Assembly: GCF_018614915.1 (NCBI RefSeq)
Contig: NZ_JAGGNU010000011.1
Coordinates: 31,406-95,405 of the forward strand
Length of the DNA stretch: 64,000 nt
DNA from: Variovorax paradoxus
GTDB taxonomy: Bacteria; Pseudomonadota; Gammaproteobacteria; Burkholderiales; Burkholderiaceae_C
Direction: 5' to 3'
Position numbers and translations under genes: made by a program. The first letter of the stretch is position 1, and every line of letters begins with the position of its first letter. Shown here one piece after another: positions 59,606 through 64,000 of this stretch. The notes under the pieces are model-generated. The model had not been told where the DNA came from. It saw only the letters and a list, made by a program, of their open reading frames with translations, and made no database searches.

Positions 59606-59682
59606 TGGTGGCTCTTCACGGACTCGAACCGCGGACCTGTGGATTATGATTCCATCGCTCTAACCGACTGAGCTAAAGAGCC
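59606..59682 (-). tRNA. tRNA-Met (anticodon CAT)
   Basis: A 77-base cloverleaf on the minus strand. The acceptor GGCTCTT pairs with AAGAGCC, the D stem is GCTC/GAGC, and the anticodon loop ATCATAA gives CAT. The T loop is TTCGAGT, and the CCA end is encoded. CAT also occurs in lysidine-modified tRNA-Ile2, but the acceptor stem and overall sequence look more like elongator tRNA-Met. Confidence 0.88.
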
Positions 59683-59713
59683 GAGCCCAAAATTATAACC
59701 GGCTCCGCCGCCC

Positions 59714-61225
59714 TCAGCCGGCGCTCGGAAGTTTCGCCAGCTCTTCAGTCACCAGCCGCACGATCAGGCGGTCCAGCGTCTGCACCGAATAGTTGCTCAC
59801 GTCGTGGACTGTCTCGCGGCCTGGCCCGCTCGCCGGATTGCTCGCCTCCCTGTAGGTGAGGAACACGAAGCGTCCACCGGTGTACTGCGCAATCTGACGC
59901 TGGACATATTCGCCCTGCTTGTCGAGGCCGCTCGCGCCCACGCTGAACACCTTGATGCCCTTGCCGAGCGCGGCCATCATGTCGTCGTCGTATTGCGGGC
60001 CGCCGTAGTCCAGATGCGGCGGCGCGTCGGCCAGCAGCACCACCAGGCGGGTCGCGCCGGTGCCGCGCCAGCTCAGCCGATGCACGGTCTCGTGCAGCGC
60101 CTCGTTCATCGCCTCGGGATAGTCGCCGCCGGCGGCAGCCTGCAGCGCATCGAGCACCGTCTGGAAGGCGCCCAGGTCGTTGGTGAAGTCGTGCCGGCGC
60201 ACGAGGAAAGCGTCGCCGCGGTCGCGGTAGGCCACCAGCCCGAAGCAGGTGTCGGGCCGGCTCGGCAGTTGCGCCACCTCGTTGGCGATGGTGCGCAGCG
60301 TGCTCTTGAGCTTGCCGATCTCGTCGCCCATCGAGCCCGTGGCATCGATCAGGAAGACCAAGTCCAGGCGCGCGCGCTGCGGGGCGGCAGCCGTGTTCAG
60401 CACCAGCTCGACCGCGCTTTTCTGCCCGCGACGCAGGAAGGTCGTGCCTTGCTGGCCGTTCTTGCGCACCGCCACTTCGTACACCTGGCTGCCCGAAGGA
60501 TCGAAGGCGTTGGGGTGCAGCCAGGCACGGCCGGCCGCATCGGTGCGGGCCCACCTGGCGGCGCCGTTCGCGGCCTGCACCGCGACCTCGGCATCGGGCA
60601 CGGCCATGCCGCGTGCGTTGCGCACCTGCAGCAGGTAGCGCTCGCTCACATCACGTTCGCGATGCGCCACCTGCGTGCGCTGGCGAAACTGAAGGTAGGC
60701 CGAGAAGTCGGCGTTGTCGTCGACCATGCCGGCGCTGACCACCTGCTGTTGCGGCCGGGGGCGTTGAATGGGCGTGACAGGCGCAGGCGGCGCAAAGCGC
60801 GGGGCCTCCGCTTCGGCGATCAGTGCCTCCTTGGCTGCGCCTGCCGTGGGGGCGGCAGGCGCCGGCATTGCATCGAAGGCCGCTGCGCCCGGCGCCGCCC
60901 GCCGCGCCCTGGCTTCCCGACCGAGCAACGGACGGACTTCGCCGTTCGCTTCATCGCGCTGGCCGGTGTGGCCGGGCGTCTCGTGGGTCAGCATCGGACG
61001 GGCGCAATGGGTGGCTGACGGCGCCTCGAAGTTCGGTACAGTGCGTGCGACCACGTTCCCCGGCCACTGTTGCGAAGCGAAGTTCTCGGGTTCTGGTTGC
61101 GGTGCCGGCGCCGGCCAGCGCGCGGCGCCGGGTGCGATCTCGGTCGCGCTGCAGGCGCTCAGCAGAAGCTGGGCGCACAGCAGTGCGGCGAGCGGGCGTT
61201 GCAGGAGGGAAAGGCGGGTGGTCAT
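59714..61225 (-). CDS. von Willebrand factor A-domain lipoprotein
   Basis: A 503-aa lipoprotein (lipobox LSAC, C25) with a long Pro/Ala-rich region to about residue 170 and a beta-rich middle domain (YLLQVRNARGMAVPDAEVAV). A VWA domain follows, with an intact MIDAS (VFLIDATGSMGDE, late LLADAPPHLDYGG). It probably sits in the periplasm or outer membrane and binds a metal-dependent ligand. It faces an ECF sigma-factor gene. The 136-base gap contains a matched promoter-like motif on each strand, suggesting the sigma factor controls it. Confidence 0.85.
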   Translation of the reverse strand: MTTRLSLLQRPLAALLCAQLLLSACSATEIAPGAARWPAPAPQPEPENFASQQWPGNVVARTVPNFEAPSATHCARPMLTHETPGHTGQRDEANGEVRPLLGREARARRAAPGAAAFDAMPAPAAPTAGAAKEALIAEAEAPRFAPPAPVTPIQRPRPQQQVVSAGMVDDNADFSAYLQFRQRTQVAHRERDVSERYLLQVRNARGMAVPDAEVAVQAANGAARWARTDAAGRAWLHPNAFDPSGSQVYEVAVRKNGQQGTTFLRRGQKSAVELVLNTAAAPQRARLDLVFLIDATGSMGDEIGKLKSTLRTIANEVAQLPSRPDTCFGLVAYRDRGDAFLVRRHDFTNDLGAFQTVLDALQAAAGGDYPEAMNEALHETVHRLSWRGTGATRLVVLLADAPPHLDYGGPQYDDDMMAALGKGIKVFSVGASGLDKQGEYVQRQIAQYTGGRFVFLTYREASNPASGPGRETVHDVSNYSVQTLDRLIVRLVTEELAKLPSAG

Positions 61226-61254
61226 CAGCAGCTCCGGGTTGTGGATGCAGGCTG

Positions 61255-61281
61255 ATACGGCGGGGCGAGCCCGCTCGGGTT
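61255..61281 (-). promoter_or_regulatory. Putative ECF promoter for the VWA gene
   Basis: Minus strand TAACCC (61281-61276), 16 bases, then CCGTA (61259-61255), ending 29 bases before the VWA ATG. The layout is identical to the plus-strand motif at 61311-61337. AAC and CGT cores are typical of ECF -35 and -10 boxes. Confidence 0.55.
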
Positions 61282-61310
61282 AGGTCCTAGCGATATTTTT
61301 TGAGGGGGTG

Positions 61311-61337
61311 CTAACCCCGAACAGCGGCGCAGTCCGT
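61311..61337 (+). promoter_or_regulatory. Putative autoregulatory ECF promoter
   Basis: TAACCC (61311-61316), 16 bases, CCGTA (61333-61337), 24 bases before the sigma-factor ATG. It mirrors the motif at 61255-61281 on the other strand. Confidence 0.55.
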
Positions 61338-61361
61338 AGAACGTGAGGTGAAAATCTGCAG

Positions 61362-62030
61362 ATGCTTGCGCCCCCCGTTGCGAACCCCAGCCTTCACGAC
61401 ACCATGCCGGACGACCAGTTGATGCTCGCCTATGCCGGCGGCGACGCGGCCGCCTTCGACACGCTCTATGCCCGCCACGAGAGCGCCTTGTTCCGTTTTG
61501 TCCGGCGGCTGCTTGGCGTGCGGCTCGTGGCCGAGGTCGACGAGGTGTTCCAGGACACCTGGATGCGCATCATCGCTGCGCGCACCAGCTTCTCGCCGCA
61601 GGGCGCGGCATGGCGCACCTGGGCCTTCACGATCGCGCACAACCTGGCCATGGACCGGCTGCGCCTGAGCGGCCGCGAGGTCGCCTTCTATGCGCACGAT
61701 GAAGACGGCGACGGGCTCGAAGCCGCGCAGCTCTTCAGCCGCGGCCTGCTGAGCGATGGCCGCACGGCATCGGACGCTGCGCATCCATCGGCCGAGGAGC
61801 TCGCGTTCTGGCGTGCCGCCGGCCGCCGCCTGCTGGCCTGCCTCGACGAGCTGCCGGACGAACAGCGCGCCGCCTTCCTGCTGCACCATGAAGACGGCTT
61901 CACCGTGGAAGCGCTGGCCGACACGCTGGGCGTCGGCTTCGAGACCGTTCGCAGCCGGTTGCGCTATGGCTTGAAGAAGCTGCGCGGCTGCATGGAACGT
62001 TACCTGTCGGTGCTGGAGATTCGTGCATGA
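61362..62030 (+). CDS. ECF-type sigma factor
   Basis: A 222-aa sigma-70 family factor with only regions 2 and 4. Region 2 is FDTLYARHESALFRFVRRLL to WRTWAFTIAHNLAMDRLR, with VFQDTWMRI. A linker rich in Asp/Glu follows, then region 4, LPDEQRAAFLLHHEDGFTVE through a helix-turn-helix VGFETVRSRLRYGLKKL. ATG 61362 is used, and ATG 61404 is a possible later start. The downstream membrane gene begins 56 bases later and likely encodes its partner. Confidence 0.9.
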   Translation: MLAPPVANPSLHDTMPDDQLMLAYAGGDAAAFDTLYARHESALFRFVRRLLGVRLVAEVDEVFQDTWMRIIAARTSFSPQGAAWRTWAFTIAHNLAMDRLRLSGREVAFYAHDEDGDGLEAAQLFSRGLLSDGRTASDAAHPSAEELAFWRAAGRRLLACLDELPDEQRAAFLLHHEDGFTVEALADTLGVGFETVRSRLRYGLKKLRGCMERYLSVLEIRA

Positions 62031-62085
62031 GCCGCCGGGCCGCTCCCAAGGCGAATACCGCAGCGCGCAGCGCGGAGGCCACTCG

Positions 62086-63213
62086 ATGAGGACGGACGAC
62101 GATCTCCAGGACGACGCCCTGCGGCGCGCGCTGGCGCATGCGCCCGATCACACGGCGGCGCCGCACTGGCGCTTGCGCAAGGCGATTCTCGAACGTGCGC
62201 ACGACGCCGTGGCGCTGGGCTCCCTTGCGCAGCCTTCGGAGCCGCAGGCGCGGCCCTGGTGGCAGCGGCTCGCGGGCCTGGGCGGCGGCTCGCGCAGGCC
62301 ATGGAATGCAGCCTTCGCCACCGTGCTGGTCGCGACCCTGGTGACCGTGCTCTGGCAGCGCGAGCCGGTGCCCCGGGCCCGGCCCGACGGGGAGGCGAGG
62401 GTCGCCGGGCAGGCGCCGAGCGCGCCCGAACCGTCATCGGCAGCGCCTGCACCTGCACCTGCACGGGAATCGCCTGCGGAACCCCCCTTGCCCGCCGCAG
62501 GGCCTCGCCAATTGCCCGAGCTCGCTACGCCTGTGCCGCCGGCACCGGCGCGTGGTCAGGCCGATGAAGCCGCCGAATCCAAGAAGAAGGAAGCGCGTCT
62601 CGCTCCGGTCCCACCGCCGGTACCGGCAGCGCCTTCGACCGACGCGGCGGCCCGTTCCGAGCCCCGCGACGCGTTGGCCGCCCGAAGCCGTCGCGAAGAA
62701 GAAGCTGCGTCGAAGCAGCCCTATGCGCCTCCCGCGAGCCCGCCTGCCGGCCTCACCGCCCCGGGCGAAGCGACCGGCGCCGCGCGCGCGGCGCGGCCGG
62801 CTTCCCCTTCCGTGCGCACCGAAGCGACCGAGCCGCCCACCTTCGCTGCGCTCTCGCAATGGAATCGCATCACGATCGCGCAGCGCGGCGGTGCGAGCCG
62901 CAGCCTGTCGCGCGCCGAAGCGCTCGATCTCAATGCGCTCCTCGGATCGGCCGCGATCTCTGCTGTTGGGGCGCAGCCGCTGGCTGCCACGCCCGAATGG
63001 CGCATCTCGCTCGAACGCAACGGCGAAGTGCTGGCGGTGTTCGAGGTGGCGCGCCGGCAGGTCCGCTGGCGCGAGGGCCGTGCGCCGCCAGCAACGGGCG
63101 TGCCTTCGACGCCCGCTTTGGCAGCACTGAACGAGGCGCTGCGCAACGCGGTTCAGGCGCCGGAGGCCGCAGCGCCGCCAGGGGCCCCGCCGTCGCCGGC
63201 CGCGCCGCGCTGA
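62086..63213 (+). CDS. Membrane protein downstream of the sigma factor, putative anti-sigma factor
   Basis: A 375-aa protein. The N-terminal 70 residues are helical and charged (LRRALAHAPDHTAAPHWRLR) and precede a single membrane helix (AAFATVLVATLVTVLW, about residues 75-92). A Pro/Ala/Glu-rich region then runs to about 250, and a small periplasmic domain ends the protein (WRISLERNGEVLAVFEVARR). The topology and position suggest an anti-sigma or sensor role, but no known anti-sigma motif is clear. ATG 62086 has GGAGG upstream. Confidence 0.7.
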   Translation: MRTDDDLQDDALRRALAHAPDHTAAPHWRLRKAILERAHDAVALGSLAQPSEPQARPWWQRLAGLGGGSRRPWNAAFATVLVATLVTVLWQREPVPRARPDGEARVAGQAPSAPEPSSAAPAPAPARESPAEPPLPAAGPRQLPELATPVPPAPARGQADEAAESKKKEARLAPVPPPVPAAPSTDAAARSEPRDALAARSRREEEAASKQPYAPPASPPAGLTAPGEATGAARAARPASPSVRTEATEPPTFAALSQWNRITIAQRGGASRSLSRAEALDLNALLGSAAISAVGAQPLAATPEWRISLERNGEVLAVFEVARRQVRWREGRAPPATGVPSTPALAALNEALRNAVQAPEAAAPPGAPPSPAAPR

Positions 63214-63220
63214 CGCCGGT

Positions 63221-64000
63221 TCACTGGTGCTTGAAAGCCGCCTTGCGCTTGTTCACGAAGGCGTCCATGCCTTCCTTCTGATCGGCGGTGGCGAAGAGCG
63301 CATGGAACAGGCGGCGCTCGAACATCACACCGTCTGCAAGGCCGCTCTCGAAGGCGCGATTGACCGATTCCTTGGCCGCCATCACCGCGACTTGCGAGAA
63401 GTCGGCGATCACCAGCGCGGCGCCCAGCGCCTCGTCCATGAGCTTGTCGAAGGGCACGACGCGGCTCACCAGCCCGGCGCGCTCGGCTTCGGTGGCGTCC
63501 ATCATGCGGCCGGTCAGGGCCATGTCCATCGCCTTGGCCTTGCCCACTGCGCGCGGCAGGCGCTGCGTGCCGCCGGCGCCGGGAATGACGCCGAGCTTGA
63601 TCTCGGGCTGACCGAACTTCGCGTTGTCCGCCGCGATGATGAAGTCGCACATCATCGCGAGCTCGCAACCGCCGCCCAGCGCGAAGCCGCTGACGGCCGC
63701 GATCACCGGCTTGCGCACGCTGCGGATGGTTTCCCAGTTGCGCGTGATGTAGTCGCCCTTGTAGACATCGGTGAAGCTGTAGCTGGCCATGGCGCCGATA
63801 TCGGCGCCGGCGGCGAAGGCGCGCTCGCTGCCGGTGACGATGATGCAGCCGATCGCCTCGTCGGCGTCGAAAGCCTTGAGCGCGTTGCCGAGCTCGGTCA
63901 TCAGCGCATCGTTGAGCGCATTCAGCGCCTTGGGCCGGTTCAGCGTCACGATGCCGACCTTGCCGGCCTCGGTGCGGACTTCGATGTTCTCGTAGCTCAT
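63221..64000 (-). CDS. Enoyl-CoA hydratase (crotonase)
   Basis: A 259-aa crotonase-fold hydratase, complete with its ATG at the window edge. The oxyanion-hole block [30 protein letters not shown] (containing one catalytic Glu region) and [20 protein letters not shown] (second catalytic Glu) match short-chain enoyl-CoA hydratases of fatty-acid oxidation. It converges on the putative anti-sigma gene with a seven-base gap. It is not part of the liu operon. Confidence 0.92.
   Translation of the reverse strand: MSYENIEVRTEAGKVGIVTLNRPKALNALNDALMTELGNALKAFDADEAIGCIIVTGSERAFAAGADIGAMASYSFTDVYKGDYITRNWETIRSVRKPVIAAVSGFALGGGCELAMMCDFIIAADNAKFGQPEIKLGVIPGAGGTQRLPRAVGKAKAMDMALTGRMMDATEAERAGLVSRVVPFDKLMDEALGAALVIADFSQVAVMAAKESVNRAFESGLADGVMFERRLFHALFATADQKEGMDAFVNKRKAAFKHQ

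Noticed and set aside
59606..59682. tRNA-Met as an integration site with a genomic island beside it
   Set aside because: No integrase, no partial duplicate of the tRNA 3' end and no mobile genes occur nearby.

Overview
The window is about 67-70% GC by eye, densely packed and almost free of mobile elements. Gene content points to a betaproteobacterium of the Comamonadaceae, most likely Variovorax or a close relative. The clues are a leucine-degradation (liu) cluster, a double-length UvrA, an SAH riboswitch before ahcY, Bug/TctC and MHS transport proteins, and a palindromic repeat family that I recognise from that group. No rRNA, CRISPR, transposase or phage gene is visible.

Layout. Positions 1-1012: end of a probable thiC, a HAD phosphatase and a small orphan ORF. 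Positions 1094-11970: an AraC-type regulator diverging from the leucine/isovalerate operon (isovaleryl-CoA dehydrogenase, acyl-CoA synthetase, methylcrotonyl-CoA carboxylase beta, DinB, enoyl-CoA hydratase, DUF4126, carboxylase alpha, 2-hydroxyacid dehydrogenase). Positions 12008-14867: a visibly AT-richer island on the minus strand with two tandem paralogous CesT-like type III secretion chaperones followed by a repeat-containing, probably frameshifted effector-like protein. The island splits the liu genes, because HMG-CoA lyase resumes at 15004. Positions 15923-20571: YbaK, DUF1289, an HCCA isomerase-like protein, an MHS transporter, a 43-aa membrane peptide and a branched-chain amino-acid binding protein. 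Positions 20735-30118: the giant UvrA coupled to an acetylpolyamine amidohydrolase-like protein, then a Bug protein, thioredoxin 2 and DUF4399. Positions 30105-43644: prfC, an SAH-riboswitch-controlled ahcY-tlyA-metF-rlpA run, rlmJ, rplM-rpsI, erpA, anmK, an M23 peptidase and tyrS. Positions 43697-47952: a FecR/lipoprotein pair, a CDF transporter with dtd, ybeY-phoH, and ruvA.

Positions 47965-54358 hold a six-gene phospholipid-type operon resembling Escherichia coli ynbABCD, plus a YdeI-like gene, lying between ruvA and ruvB. Then come ruvB, a DmeF-like transporter, and an LpxH-like phosphoesterase overlapping an MGDG-synthase-like glycosyltransferase. Positions 58757-64000: small ORFs, a tRNA-Met, a VWA lipoprotein facing an ECF sigma factor and a putative anti-sigma protein, and an enoyl-CoA hydratase.

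Most notable observations. (1) The orphan chaperone-chaperone-effector island. (2) Palindromic repeats carried in frame inside uvrA (twice), tlyA and perhaps mccB. (3) A triplicated translation-start module at the head of the carboxylase alpha gene, with a 16-bp hairpin enclosing the true start. (4) A matched pair of divergent promoter-like motifs (TAACCC-N16-CCGTA) between the sigma factor and the VWA gene. (5) The ynb-like lipid operon. Names rest on reading the sequence and on recalled family features, not on database searches.
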